Source: Symbiodinium kawagutii
Taxonomy: Eukaryota; Sar; Dinophyceae; Suessiales; Symbiodiniaceae
Length of the DNA stretch: 64,000 bases
Direction of reading: 5' to 3'
NCBI GenBank assembly: GCA_009767595.1
Contig: VSDK01000567.1
Span: 197,755 to 261,754 of the forward strand
In this document: piece by piece, positions 10,925 to 22,827 of the stretch
How positions within the stretch are numbered: position 1 is the first letter of the stretch
How the letters are laid out: each line of letters starts with the position of its first letter
Notes under the pieces: model-generated
Told to the model about the DNA's origin: nothing
The model's database searches: none
What the model saw: only the letters and a program-made list of their open reading frames with translations
Program-made: the position numbers and the translations under genes

Positions 10925-11848
10925 GGGGCATCACACATCGAAAACCAGCTATGGATCTGTATTCACTGGATTGATTGCTGGGAAAATCTACAGCACACTC
11001 TTGCTTTGACCATCGATTATAGTACAAAGGTTTCCCGGAGATCTTCCTATGAACCATATCTGGGAAATATCCCATGCTTTCGCTCCCATCACTTGACTAA
11101 TGCCTGGTGCTTAGCAAAATATCCGGCAAATGATCCCCTGGCAGTGAAGCATAAAAACAAGTGAATCATAATTTTTGTCTTCCGTATGTGAACCAGCTCC
11201 ATGAACCGGCCCATGACATGGATTTCCATGGATGTTCCACATGACTTCGCACACCGACAAATCAACCAAATACTTGGGTGATCATGTCAATTAGTAATCC
11301 AGCAACTACCCATTTTGCGGGTTATACCATTGATACATAGGTGAACCAACCATGGTTACATTCACCACTTACTAACTGCGATGATCATGTAAGCAAGTGC
11401 TGGTTGCCAATTCCTTGCTGGGAATGTCCGAGGATCTGTTGGGCAAATGATCTCCAAGCACCAGCAACGACGTGATCTTTAGTGACCAGTGACCAATGAC
11501 CAACCAACTGCTAAGTATTTTCAGTATTAGCCAAGTATTCACTAAGACTTCGCAGCTGGTTACCAACTAAGTCAATACCAACCAACTATCTTTCGTATTC
11601 TTTGATGACTATTAGCCAACCCAATTGGCCAGTGCATGTAGCTAATTCTCAATCACATTGTTGGTTGACGAATTGCTATAAAACCACACACTAACTAGTA
11701 GCTGACAGCTAGTGACCAGCTGCTTAGGTTCGCTATTGGTTGACCAACTAAACAACTATACCAAACAACCAACCACACTTCCCTGAACTATAGTTCAACT
11801 GCTACCCTTAGCACTTGGTTCAACTACTAAGTGCTTGGTAACTGCTAC
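10925..11848. other. no gene seen; AACCA-rich DNA
   Basis: ACCAACTA, GACCAGT and TTGGTTGAC words recur irregularly. No motif-bearing frame is visible. Confidence 0.4.
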
Positions 11849-11936
11849 CCGCAGCTGGTGCAACTCCATAGCTGAGGCTCGCGATCTCTTGTGCCGACTG
11901 CCACTGGGACTTCTTGGAGAAGGAATCCAGGACAAC
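11849..11936 (-). CDS. candidate exon, PPR-like unit
   Basis: The minus frame reads VVLDSFSKKSQWQSAQEIAS, a PPR unit (…LDSFSK.SQWQ.A.E…). A donor GTAGCAG follows 11849. The acceptor could be the AAG before GTTGTC at 11936 or a CCCAG slightly upstream. It follows, in transcription order, the island at 13.2 kb and precedes the PPR unit at 10.85 kb. Confidence 0.45.
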
Positions 11937-11949
11937 CTTCCATCACTGG

Positions 11950-13204
11950 GCTGTGGACACCCGTTGGGGATACAAGAAATGACATCACAACTTGGTGGTG
12001 TGCACTAGTTGCATGCATATGTAATATTTTGTTACATATGTGTAATTATATATGATTGTACCTATGTTTGATTGAAACACATATAATTGTGTTGGTAGGT
12101 TCAATACACACTTCTCATGGCTATAATACATATATATATACATATATCATGCTCATGGCTATACATCTACATGGACGCACCCATTACCGTGCGACGCAGC
12201 TAGCAACAACATTTGTGCTTTCTTCAGCTCCTCTAGGGTTTTGCATAAGCTACAAACTGTTCTACACAAATTGTTGTTGTCTGAAAAAGGGGATTATCAT
12301 AGTCAATCAATGTTAATCAAAGGGGGATGAAGTGACTATCATAGTTTTTAATATTGTGCTTATGATAGTTGCTCAATGTTGATCATAGAGGATAGTCACC
12401 AAGAAACTTGGTTCAACAACTACTGTATGGTGATTTCTGGTGTTTTGATGCGGCCCGCAAATATCATACCAATTCAAAACTGTTAGCCCTGAAAGGTCAA
12501 CTTGTTAGCATTGATTTGTTTTTTCCATGCAGCGGTTTATGTTCGAGAATTAATGTTGGTTTACATCTTATTGTGATAAATAGTCTTTCCAATGCTTACA
12601 AATTAAAACTGTTTGCGCTGACAGCTATGTGGTTAATCCACAGAAGAAAACTGCCCGTGAAGTAGCGATCATTTGTTCACAACAACCAGTATGTTCAAAC
12701 GGTGTGTAAATCAACAGTGAAACAGTCAAAGAGTTACCAAACACGGAATTGGTAGAAAACATCACTTGCAGCCAAAGGGGGCTGGACTTCAACATCTATT
12801 CTATTGATTAGCTGTCCACCATGGTGAGATACAGGTGCAGCTGGTTGTGATGCCAGCCATTGGTGCGCAATGGCATAGCACAACACTTCTGGTATCAAGT
12901 TGGCCCCAACCATTGTTCTGGTCGTTGCAGCTTAGCAACACTTCTTCCAGAGTTGGGCCTGTTCCCTGCCGGTTCCACTCTGAACCCCAGCTGTTCAGAA
13001 ATCAATAACCAGTCACTGTTCTGGCTGTTGGGATGCGAAAACCAAGCCATTTAAGTTGCTATTGGTTGATTCGTGCCATTCTCTCAGAGACTCGTGGCCA
13101 TTTGCCAACACAACTTGCCCTTTGAGACTCGTTACCGCCGAGGTGCTCTGAGTTGTTGATATTGGGACATGGCATGACTCGGATCGCATGGCACCGTGGG
13201 CCAC
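11950..13204. other. no firm gene; weak candidate near 12.9 kb
   Basis: TA-rich runs lie near 12.03-12.14 kb. At 12.82-12.98 kb a more GC-balanced segment has open minus-strand frames, but I cannot choose a frame or splice sites. Confidence 0.35.
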
Positions 13205-13280
13205 CTGCTTGCGCGCCGCCGCAGCCACTGCACTACTGAGCCTTGAACCACCCAACTGGAAGCTGCGGCGCAAGCCACTG
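13205..13280 (-). CDS. candidate exon, function unknown
   Basis: Acceptor CTTCCCCGCAG ends before 13280 and donor GTGGCC follows 13205 on the minus strand. The frame reads SGLRRSFQLGGSRLSSAVAA and AARKQ. Its end (LSSAVAAAARKQ) resembles the start of a PPR helix but is too short to be sure. The island is very GC-rich. Confidence 0.4.
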
Positions 13281-13345
13281 CTGCGGGGAAGCTGGCTGAA
13301 CCAATGGCCAAGCCAACTGGTTGAACAAGGGAAGTATGGCGAGCT

Positions 13346-13454
13346 GGGTCAATACTAACCAACCAACTCATGGGGGATAATAGCCAGTAATAATAGGGAA
13401 AACAATGGTTAATGATAGGGGAACCAGGGGGACTAAGGGTTTTGACTCACAGCC
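13346..13454. mobile_element. MITE family B copy, reverse orientation
   Basis: It runs from GGGTCAATACTAACCAACC through GGGAAAACAATGG and GGGGAACCAGGGGGACTA to TTTTGACTCACAGCCA, the reverse complement of the family B layout. Confidence 0.65.
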
Positions 13455-13459
13455 AAGTA

Positions 13460-15596
13460 TCATGACCAACGACAAGAATCCACGTACGTACTAGGCAACA
13501 TGATAACACCTTGGATACCCGACTAGCACCTGATTGTCGGATGATAACTCTTCATCAGCAAGAAGGAACAGCCCCATGAACTTGGTTTTATTTACATCGA
13601 AGTATTGATCGATATCAAACGGGAAAAATTGTGCTTAATGTTATCAAAACTCCATATCACAAGACAATCGGTACACGCGGATGGCGTCCAAAGAAAGTTT
13701 TGTCCCGGCTGGGGTTCACTGCGTCAAAATTACTTCCGGACAACCAATGCCATTTGCCGGTACTTGTTGGTCAGTTGACACTCAACGCCAATGATGAGGG
13801 TTCAAACCGACAATTTCAACGTCAATTGAATCAGTAGCCGCCAGTTCTCTCATATACAACTCCCTCTTCAGCAAGGAAATCTGCAGCTACCACGCAACCA
13901 ATATCAACCAACTACAGCACGTGATCCAGAAAAAACAACAGATCCAATTGTATCATACAAATGCTTAGTTCATCATCATTTACAAAATGGATAGTAAACT
14001 GGCTGATGCAAGACTGTACCAGTCGGGGATGGTTGAGGCAAGATAGGGAACTGCATGACTAGGTGTGCCCCTAACCATGAACCATCATCAATGTTTGCCA
14101 CATTGCTTAAAGCCTTTGATGCACAAAAGCAGTCACTGCATGCTGAAAGGGGTGGCAGCGCAGGTGTTGTGATTTCAGCCCTGGGTCGGCTGATCTGGTT
14201 GATGGTTTCAATGACCTGATCCTATTCAGGGTGAACTCATACAATAACCCATGTCGTTGCTATATCCATAGTACTGTTGGCAATGATCCCCTACTGGTGA
14301 CCAACATGATGAACCAGGAAGTTAACCATCATGTATGGATTGTCATTCACCATAATCTGTTCCCCCAGATTATGAACCAGTATTGAACAGTTGATCAACC
14401 ATTATCAACCATTATTGATCAAATAAGCAATATTCACTAAGCCACAGTAATCCATGGTTATTTACTCCAAGTTTTGGTTAATCCTGGTTTAAAAAAACAG
14501 TATCCTGGCAATTCTTGGTTCATAATCATTCTTAACCAGGCATCAACCATGATTGTTTACTTAATGCTATCAACTATCAATGACATTGTCCCTTGTCACC
14601 AATTAATGTTCCTTAACCAGCTTACTCATTCCCCATCCAGGTAAAAAGTAGAACATTATCAAACAAGATTGATTACCTGGCATTTCAATATTCCCCCCAA
14701 AACTAGGTATCCCCCCAAAACTACATATCCCCCCAAAACAAGGTATTGCCCAAAAACAAGGTATCGCCCAAAAGCCTTGCTTTCCCGCTTTCCCATCAAA
14801 ATCTGTGGTTAACATCAACCACCTTTGAGTACTTAATCAACCAGCTGGAACCTGCCATTCCTTCCACCGGGTTCCCAAACGTTCCAGGCTTTGCTGCTCA
14901 GCGGAACGCTCGCAAGTTTTGTCGGAACTCGCAGCCTAAACAGGGCCCCACAAAACGGAACGCTGCAGAAACGAGTGAAGTCCAAAGGTAGGGGCCCTAG
15001 ATACAAGCGGGTTGACAAGGCATTGAATTATGGTTATGAATAGATATCAATGTATGTATACCATGTATTCAAATATGGTAAATACTCAAATGAGTATAAG
15101 CACGTGTATGAATATCTGTACACATATACCATGGGCAACTAAAACCTGGGAAAAGGTAGGTTCTTACCCTCCAAACAATGGGTTATAACCTATAAGATTA
15201 ATGGTCTTGGGGGAAATATGTATCCTGTATCTACCAGAACTGGTTATTACCTTATGTCACCCTAGTTCTTAAGCAAGTTAGCTAACAAGGGGGCACCACC
15301 AGGAGATGTGGGTGCAAGCATCCGCAAAGATATACCAACTTTACAACCACAATCAATTTCTGTATAATATATCTATCAGCTTATCCTACAATATGGCTCT
15401 ATCAGCCAATTATGGGAGTATTAACCCAGCAACGAAAGTCTCCACTGACTACTGTGCTCATCATTTACAGTAAGAACTCACAACATTGACTTCTAAGTCT
15501 TGATTGCACGATTCATGAGGAGTTGATCGAAAGAAAGTTATACTAGAAACAAAGAAAAAACCTTGTGACTAACTCCATCCTGCGTCTCCTCTTTAC
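13460..15596. other. AT-rich DNA with a short CCCCCAAAAC tandem
   Basis: At about 14690-14775 a unit of about 18-20 bp (CCCCCCAAAACTA.GTAT) is repeated four to five times with decay. A GC-richer spot at 14.85-15.00 kb has open frames on both strands without clear motifs. Otherwise no gene is seen. Confidence 0.45.
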
Positions 15597-15651
15597 CCCT
15601 TGGGCCTGATTTTCACCAGATGCATCAGCCGCAGCAGCGGCTGCCTGGCCA
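15597..15651 (-). CDS. candidate short exon, low-complexity
   Basis: Acceptor GTCTTGCAG ends before 15651 and donor GTAAAG follows 15597. The frame reads GQAAAAAADASGENQAQG, an Ala-rich linker. It is small, so confidence is limited. Confidence 0.35.
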
Positions 15652-15659
15652 CTGCAAGA

Positions 15660-16660
15660 CAGTTGTGACTGGCTGCCTGGACTTTTTAAATTGACCAAAA
15701 ACCGAAAAAGGCTACAGGGATGCCTCATTCCCATAATGGCGATTCAATTGAATTCTTAAAAAAAATGCAACCGAAGCCCAAATATACGATGATTAGACCG
15801 AGTAAATCATTTATATTGCCCAGATTCCTGAAGCTTCATGTTGGAGGGGGAACACTAACAGCTTACATCATATACACAAAAGAAAAGCTACGTGCACAAA
15901 CCTGTTGCCGAAATCTTTTGTGTGCTACAGGGTGGTCGACGTGGGATATCCCCAGCAACGGTCCAGAGCTATTTGGATTCTTCGCATTTCTTCGCTAGCG
16001 ATACATAGGAGCGTGAACATTTCGGGTACACCATTGATGCATCAGGGCGCACACTGATATCAAATTTGTACACCCGGAAGCCCGCAGTTCTGAGAGATCC
16101 ATGATAATGCATGATGACATTCGTTAAGGCCCGGCAAACCGGTAGCCAGAACGTGCACAGACTTCTTCCAGACTCCCATTCGTTTGCTCAGGTAGCTAGC
16201 CCATCAGAAAACATTTGCAACAAACATTGAAAATTGGCAAAAGTTGACCATGTGAAAGCCATGGCCACTTTGAGGTTATCAAGATTTGCTTGAGCCATGG
16301 TCAAAAAGATCATCTAACGGTTGTTATCAGAACAACAATAATCATCCCTCACCCACCGCCCAAAACAACTTTGGCCCCTCCCTGCACCCTCCAGTTTAGT
16401 AGACTTGTTGTTTTCTTTCCGGTATTAGCCGGGAAAAGGGACAAATGTTAATTTAATAAACAGTATCACATAGTATACCCAAGAATGAATAAGATCCATG
16501 TCTTTACCACCCATCAGTACGGTGACAGGACTACCATGCGCTCGCTAAACACACAAGCTAATCTAGTGCCCTGAGTCGATGCAAGGAGTGGTGGGTAAAC
16601 AAGAACTAGAACTGCGCTCGCCCGAGAGAGAGAGCTATGATTTTGGTCCTCTAGCCAATT
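15660..16660. other. no gene seen
   Basis: Mixed-composition unique DNA with no supported exon, RNA gene or repeat. Confidence 0.4.
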
Positions 16661-16665
16661 GCCAA

Positions 16666-16798
16666 ATTTCTATCAACCAGGAACAACATAGATCACATAT
16701 TTCTATCAACCAGGAACAGCATAGATCACATATTTCAATTTCTATCAACCAGGAACAACATAGATCACATATTTCTATCAACCAGGAAAAGCATAGAT
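16666..16798. repeat. four copies of a 33-bp tandem repeat
   Basis: The unit begins ATTTCTATCAACCAGGAACA and ends AGATCACAT. There are four near-identical copies, the third preceded by a 6-bp insertion. There are no unique spacers, so this is not a CRISPR array. Confidence 0.9.
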
Positions 16799-16834
16799 GA
16801 TATAAAAAAGCAGTAGGTCACATAGAAACAGCCC

Positions 16835-16975
16835 TGCAGCTGCACCAAAAACACCCACTCCAAAACTTCTCGGGCCTCTGCGGGCTCTTTGGTCTCGGTA
16901 CTTCCACTGGCCTTACTCTCCTTCTCAGGCTTGTCCTCACCACACAGAGGCAGTGAACACGGGACGACCTAGTTT
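16835..16975 (-). CDS. candidate exon, charged hydrophilic protein segment
   Basis: The minus frame reads CGEDKPEKESKASGSTETKE and continues EPAEAREVLEWVFLVQL. This Glu/Lys-rich then hydrophobic composition is coding-like and unlike the flanks. Splice ends are not fixed. I do not recognise the family. Confidence 0.4.
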
Positions 16976-17725
16976 CCGTTGGAGTATCTGAACCCCCGGT
17001 AGGTGGCTTGGGAAAACCTATTCACCAGGGGGGGTTTGCGTCAACGAGCAAGTGGATGGACCGAACCGCAGTGGTCTGGCGCCATGCTGAGGGTTTGGAT
17101 TCATTAGCAAAACTGAAAAAATATCGATGGATATCTATCGTGACTTCTTTGATGGATATCTATGGTGACTTATTTGAAAAGTAATTCAAGTACAACACAA
17201 AGCAAGAATACAAACGCTAATCTTTGACAGTGGGTCGAAACAGGCCGTACGAACGTTGTATGAGGATCCTTGACCCTGACCCTTACTCATATTCATCCCC
17301 AAAATGGGATGCAACCACGAAGCATGGTACCCCACCTATATAGGTCACATTTATGACGTAGCAGAATGCAGCGGAACCAGCTGCTCTATCATCCCTCATC
17401 CACAGCAAATGAGCGTCCTTCATTCCCATGAAAGTTCGTGCGCAACTAAAATCATAAGGATACAATCACCACCCCAACCAGAACTACAACCACCAACAAT
17501 CAACAATGATGATGTTAATTAATGAGGCTAGTAATGATAGGGATAAAAGCGGTTATCACGACCCAACTTCAGCGGTGGGGAAAACGCTCCAGCACCATCG
17601 CGGTGGTGATATCCCATCATATTGGTTACTCGGATCGCTCAACTCGAATCTTCATCCCCTGCTATTAACCGTTGATATACCATTGATTGGCCATATATCG
17701 ACCATCAGTTGATTGCCCAGTTTAC

Positions 17726-17817
17726 CCAGTGCTCCACCGAAAACGGTGTTCATCCCAAGCGTCGGCCGCAGGTTTCTGCGGAACCAGGAGGGCATGAAGG
17801 ATGGCCAAAAGCCAAGC
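17726..17817 (-). CDS. candidate exon, function unknown
   Basis: An acceptor (CACTCTGAG) ends before 17817 and donor GTAAACTG follows 17726. One frame reads AWLLAILHALLVPQKPAADA and then WDEHRFRW; a second frame is also open, so the reading is not certain. Confidence 0.35.
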
Positions 17818-18239
17818 CTCAGAGTGACGCCCAAGAAATTCGTATCATCAGCAGCAATAGATTCAATCGATTGCATTTGATGATACATACAAAGATGTTA
17901 CAGGATATGCTCGAACCATAGATTTCACGTGTATCATCAAATGCAAAAGAAAGTACACTGATAAACTTAAGCGATAGATTCATCAGAAAAAGAAACAACT
18001 TAAAACACCACAAAAAACACCAACATTGAGAAGTACTGAGAGTTTCAGAAACATGACATGCACAGCTCCCAGTCCCAGTTCCTGTACCACTGCAATGCCC
18101 AGAGGAAAAAAAACAACTGCGGGTCAACACAGGTGCTGATCATCCATTCGGCTGCTCGTGATCCCCAACATCCCCAGACGGCTGAATGGATTGATGGTGA
18201 TAAGTATGTTCAATATTACGATGGGTATAATCGACCAAC

Positions 18240-18341
18240 CACGGACACATCCCCAACAACACTGCGCCGATGACCATCCTCAATGAGAATTCATAGCCGT
18301 CCTCAACACTGGACTTTGTTTTTGCAGCGCCAACATGCCAA
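18240..18341 (-). CDS. candidate exon, possibly membrane-associated
   Basis: Acceptor AATCTTGACAG ends before 18341 and a GT (GTTGGTC) follows 18240. The frame reads WHVGAAKTKSSVEDGYEFSL and then a hydrophobic run MVIGAVLLGMCPW that could be part of a membrane helix. Length 102 nt. Family unknown. Confidence 0.35.
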
Positions 18342-18549
18342 CTGTCAAGATTTTGTCGGTTCAAGCAAAAACTATTTCTGTTGGCTTCAGCCCCTCTCAC
18401 ACATAAATGCCCAGACTGCTCATCATTACTGCTTATGGGTTTCTTTATCGGTCACCACGGCTTCTTGGCTGTTGCGGAGGTTCATTTCTCCTGCAACTCT
18501 TCGGCACCAGTTTATACTACTGGAGGGTACTCACATTGCGTGCATTATA

Positions 18550-18650
18550 TGGTGGTTTCTCAAAATAGGGGACCCCCCAAATCATCCATTATAAACCATT
18601 TATAGGAATAAACCATCCGTTTTTGGGCTCCCTATTTTGAGAAACCACCA
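18550..18650. mobile_element. MITE family A copy
   Basis: The ends are TGGTGGTTTCTCAAAATAGG and its near reverse complement (CCTATTTTGAGAAACCACCA). Inside is CCAAATCATCCATTATAAAC. The arms are about 25-30 bp. Confidence 0.85.
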
Positions 18651-18846
18651 TATCTCTATTAGCAGGCAACTATCATTTATGTCGCAACATTGCTGATGAG
18701 TCATCGCAACAAACCACTACTGGCCGACCACCAACTGAGTTCACCCGCCGCATGTCGGGAAGATGCCAGGTACAACCTGGTGGCAACGGTGGCAAGTGAT
18801 GGTTGATAGTGACTGATAGTTTACCATCAAACGTCAACATCAAGCT

Positions 18847-18930
18847 ATTGGTTTCAACCCCCATGAAAAATAGTCAACCAACCAATTGATCATAACTACT
18901 GGGGAAAATAAAAATGTTCGAAACCACCAG
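18847..18930. mobile_element. MITE family C copy
   Basis: TTGGTTTCAACCCCCATGAA at the left and GAAACCACCAGCCAAC at the right, with AGTCAACCAACCAATTG and GGGGAAAATAAA inside, all family C marks. Confidence 0.7.
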
Positions 18931-19136
18931 CCAACAAGTGTATACAGTCATTGAGGGTTAAGACTCAATTGCCATCAACTATCTCATAATGAAATAGTGA
19001 ACATGATGATCTTGGTGGCTTATAGATCCCTTGCTAAAAAATATCTTTAGTGGTTATAGGGTAAATCAATCATATCCCAAAAACACTAAAAACCTAAGTT
19101 GGTGGGTATAAGCCATCCAGTGATTGTAAACATCAA

Positions 19137-19382
19137 TCAATCATGATCCAAGCGACCGACCGCTTGAAAAGCTGGGGTTGCCACACAATTCAGAATCCTT
19201 CCCAGTAAACCAGCGAGGGATTCGCATGATGGATGGGTTGTCAACCAACAACCTCGCTTTACGGTTGATGAACTATCCGCGCAAACCTTAGCTGTAGCGG
19301 CTTGGTGAAGAGGAATCATCCCACACCAAGCATAGTTCATCAGGTTCAGTATGCCTGAGGGTTCACGGTTCACCAGCAACAA
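19137..19382 (-). CDS. candidate exon or gene fragment, unknown
   Basis: The minus strand has an open frame of about 80 codons, more balanced in composition than chance frames nearby, that includes LLGRILNCVATPAFQAVGRL. No splice sites are clear and I recognise no domain. Confidence 0.25.
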   Translation of the reverse strand: MLLVNREPSGILNLMNYAWCGMIPLHQAATAKVCADSSSTVKRGCWLTTHPSCESLAGLLGRILNCVATPAFQAVGRLDHD

Positions 19383-19458
19383 ACTTCATCCATTTTAATG
19401 GGGTACAAAGAATTCATGGCATACCAGGAAGTACCATCGAATTCGAACATAACAGAAG

Positions 19459-19459
19459 C

Positions 19460-19509
<50 letters not shown>

Positions 19510-19602
19510 AAACAACAACAACAGCAACAGCAACAGCAACAGCACCAGCACCAGCAACCAGCAACCAGCAACCAGCAACCAGCAACCAGCAACCAGCAGC
19601 AA
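19459..19602. repeat. CAA microsatellite and CAACCAG minisatellite
   Basis: (CAA)n runs to about 19530, passes into CAGCAA/CAGCAC steps and then into at least six CAACCAG units. The long poly-Val, poly-Cys and poly-Thr ORFs over it are artefacts. Confidence 0.95.
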
Positions 19603-19659
19603 TCAGCAACCCCTAGAAACCACTAGCTGACCACGTTTCCACTTCGATGCCTTGGCTCA

Positions 19660-19772
19660 GCCCTGCTCCCCCCGGGTGCCCCGGCGTGCTGGTCAACAAT
19701 CTGAGCAGGACGTTCACCTCAGAGCTTCGCGCTTCCCCGCGGCCAACGGTTCGGCATCCCCAACGGGGCCGG
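19660..19772 (-). CDS. candidate exon, function unknown
   Basis: Acceptor CTCCCTGCAG ends before 19772. The frame reads EVNVLLRLLTSTPGHPGGAG followed by LSQGIEVETW. The island is very GC-rich. The 3' end is unclear. Confidence 0.35.
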
Positions 19773-20099
19773 CTGCAGGGAGCAACTGCTGTCGTGACTA
19801 AGTGATGCGGAAGGCAGTTCGCAAAAGTAAAGTAAATTTAAAGTTACTAGATAACTTGACATAAACAAAAGCCATATAGCAAACAGAAATAGACATGTTC
19901 ATTTTAACCACCAATACTGGCTTGTGATAGTTAAACGCAGGTTATTAATTGTCTTCTGAAGCCTTTAATCAACCACAATCAACCACAATCAACCGATTCA
20001 TCACCTATTCATCAACCATTATCAATCACCATGAACCATTCTTAAGCACTCATCAACCATTCTCAATCAGCTAAACCATTGCCAGGTACCCAGCTTAAC

Positions 20100-20201
20100 C
20101 CCAGGCAATCCGCAACCACCTCGTCACCCACTGGCGCTCCCCACGGAGTAGTGCCCAACCAGACTGGAGAGTTGGCCGCCGCCCACCAGAGGCGCTGCGC
20201 C
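20100..20201 (-). CDS. candidate exon, function unknown
   Basis: Acceptor CCTCGCAG ends before 20201 and a GT (GTTAAG) follows 20100. The frame reads AQRLWWAAANSPVWLGTTPW and then GAPVGDEVVADCLG. Length 102 nt. It is Trp-rich and coding-like; family unknown. Confidence 0.4.
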
Positions 20202-20229
20202 CTGCGAGGCACATTAGGCAAATATCCTA

Positions 20230-20318
20230 TGGCTGTGGGTCAAAACCCCGTAACCCTTGGTTCCCCATCATTAATCATCGCTAAACCATTATTGCTGGTT
20301 AATATTGACCCATAGCCA
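20230..20318. mobile_element. MITE family B copy
   Basis: TGGCTGTGGGTCAAAACCCC at the left and AATATTGACCCATAGCCA at the right. Confidence 0.8.
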
Positions 20319-20354
20319 TATGAATCTGCCATTGGTGAAACATAGAAATGCAAT

Positions 20355-20514
20355 CTGGTTGGTGGTTTCAACCCCTATGAAAAATATGAGTCAACCAAAC
20401 CAATTGTTAATAGCTACTAGTGAAAATAAAAAATGTTTGAAACCACCATGATAAGGAAAACAGCCTGGCTAATGATGGGGAAACCAGGGTACAGGGTGAA
20501 CTGACCCACAGCCA
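20355..20514. mobile_element. family C element fused to a partial family B element
   Basis: A near-consensus family C element (CTGGTTGGTGGTTTCAAC to TTTGAAACCACCA, 20355-20448) runs straight into a reverse family B fragment (GGAAAACAGCC … TGACCCACAGCCA, to 20514). This is a composite or nested insertion. Confidence 0.7.
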
Positions 20515-20519
20515 TTTCT

Positions 20520-22180
20520 GTTCAGTATGAAACATGGACATGAATTCATTAATGATTAGTAGAAGGATACAGTAAATTATTACTGAATCCATTCATGGAT
20601 AAATAATAGATGATCACCATTTATGAAACATAGAAAAGTGGAACGATCATGATGGTTGATTGATGGTCTACTGAACTGATGGCTGGTGTCTACTTTTTCT
20701 CATAGCTACTTGAGTTTCTGGTTTATTGATAAGTCATGAATGAAATTTCTGGTTTATTGATGGTTAGTGGGATACTAATGTCGATCCAGCAGTTTATACC
20801 TATGATTGATGGTAAGTATTAGGGGTTACCCAACAATGATGGTGAATATAAACTACTTGGTGATCATTTCATTTAGTAAGTGGCTAGTGAACATGGTTAG
20901 TCACCTATTTCAAACCCACAAAATGGGTACTAACTAACCATGGTTACTAAGTGAGATGATCATCCAAGTACCATTTATATTAATTACCTTGAATTGAGAT
21001 TGTTAAGAGCAGAATGTATGGTTCCATTCTAATCTGACAAATATATATACTATATATAAACAAGTGAGGACACATTTAGAAACATTCATTCACTATGAAT
21101 ATCGGAAACATAGTGTAACATACATTTGAGTATGGATCCTTTTGCATACTGGCATTGACACAAATGAAAAAAAATATATGTATATATATATATACATATA
21201 GAGTGTATGTACTTTTATATGCAAACATGCGCAAGCATGTGAATAAGGCAAACATACATTTGAAATCAAAAGGCTGATAGTGACTGAGAAAAAACACATT
21301 ATAACGTGATAAGTGTAAGCACAATTTGTGGTGAACCAGGTGACACGGATAGTGTGCTCATGGTGAAGCTATCATACACGTATGTATTCCTAGTATGGCG
21401 GCTGGTTGCGATCTACGCTCATATTGAAATGCACAAAACCTGAAAACAATGACACCATAATGTATCATGATAAACCAATGATGGGGGTAATTACAAGGCA
21501 ACTACAATGACAATGGGGAACATGTGAGAACATAGACTTGTGGTAGAATGAATATATTACACAATATATATATACACATTATCGTGCGTATTAAGCTACC
21601 AACAAGTTAACGACTAGAATGACATACGCAAGAGCTTGGTGATCAACACCAATGCGGATTCTCATGCCATTTGATGACGACTGGAATTAGCTCAGATGGT
21701 TCCACATGTAATTAAGGCAATGCCAAATATGTTCCAGGGGAATTGACTCTCTCTCTATATATATATATATAAATAAATGTATATATATATATATATATAC
21801 ACGCAAAAAAAAAGAGTTACAGAGCTGAGCCAATAGTAGAGGCTCTTCCAGCTTTTGTCTACTTAAACTTGTTGAAGCTAGTCTCCCTCACCAAGAGTTG
21901 TGCCTCTCCAAAGTTCAAATTGCCTGATTATGTGAACATCATTTCCAAAGATGAATGAGACATGAAACTCAAAAAACATTTACAACCTTTGCAAGTTCAT
22001 CTTGAGTACACATCGAATTGTGTTGGATAGGCCATGTATAATGATGCTTCACCACAATGGATATAATGGATAATTACAGGCATGCCTGTAGATGTCCATT
22101 AATGTCAACATTCATGACACTCTTCACGTGAACTCCTTCACGACCTTCACGCCCTTCACGGCCTCCAACCAAACTTCCTG
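20520..22180. other. AT-rich non-coding DNA with TA microsatellites
   Basis: (TA)n runs lie near 21042-21060, 21176-21200, 21562-21575 and 21756-21800. I see no exon. Frames that cross these tracts are Tyr/Ile-rich and not credible. Confidence 0.5.
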
Positions 22181-22184
22181 TTGC

Positions 22185-22275
22185 AAGGGCTTGGCAAAGA
22201 ACTCACCACACCTCGAGCGCAAGCAAGCTTGCAGCTGCAGCAAGCTGCCCCAGCTGAAGTGAACATCTGAGCTCA
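22185..22275 (-). CDS. weak candidate exon
   Basis: The minus strand of this GC-richer island has an acceptor-like GAGCTCAG and a GT (GTGTGG) about 50 nt later. Two frames are open (for example SLQLGQLAAASLLALE). I cannot choose between them. Confidence 0.2.
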
Positions 22276-22290
22276 CTGCACCCAGTTGAT

Positions 22291-22390
22291 GCTTTCTCAA
22301 AATGGGGGACCCCCAAAAAGTGGTTGGTTTATTGCTATAAATGATTATTCATAGATGATTGGGGTTGTACCCCTATTCTGAGAAACTACC
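22291..22390. mobile_element. MITE family A copy
   Basis: CTTTCTCAAAATGGGGGACC at the left and GTACCCCTATTCTGAGAAAC at the right, with TGGTTGGTTTATTGCTATAA inside. Confidence 0.75.
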
Positions 22391-22524
22391 AGTTTGGTAC
22401 AGCTTGAAACCCACAAACGGACGTGACCAAATCCTGTTCGTCCGCTTGGATCACAGACCTGACTGCAATTGCTTAGATAGGGATGTCGTGCCGAAAATGG
22501 TGAGCATTTTTTGCTGAGAACATG

Positions 22525-22639
22525 TGGCTGTGGGTCAAAGCCCCGTACCCCTGGTTCCCCTATCATTAACCATTAGTTTCCCTATAGTTTGTTGGATATT
22601 AACCACCATTATTAGTTGTTTAATATTGACCCATAGCCA
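22525..22639. mobile_element. MITE family B copy
   Basis: Near-consensus ends TGGCTGTGGGTCAAAGCCCC and AATATTGACCCATAGCCA; core CCCCTGGTTCCCCTATC. Confidence 0.85.
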
Positions 22640-22723
22640 TGTCACTTTCAAGCATGATCTGCGTCGTGAGATCTCATGGAGATCCAGGAAAACATGCATG
22701 CATGCATGCCTGCATGATAGATT

Positions 22724-22827
22724 TGGTGGTTTCTCAAGCCATAGGGGACCCACAAGATGGTTGGTTTGTTACTAGAAATGATTCACATTGGATGACTGGG
22801 GAGGTCCCCTATTTTGAGAAACCCCCA
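22724..22827. mobile_element. MITE family A copy (variant)
   Basis: TGGTGGTTTCTCAAGCCATA at the left and GTCCCCTATTTTGAGAAAC at the right. The left arm has the AAGCCATAGG variant, also seen at 28.83 and 46.54 kb. Confidence 0.75.

Noticed and set aside
16666-16798. Possible CRISPR-like array
   Set aside because: Units are contiguous with no unique spacers, and the genome is eukaryotic.
19370-19616. Poly-Val, poly-Cys, poly-Leu and poly-Thr open frames
   Set aside because: Translations of the CAA and CAACCAG simple repeats.
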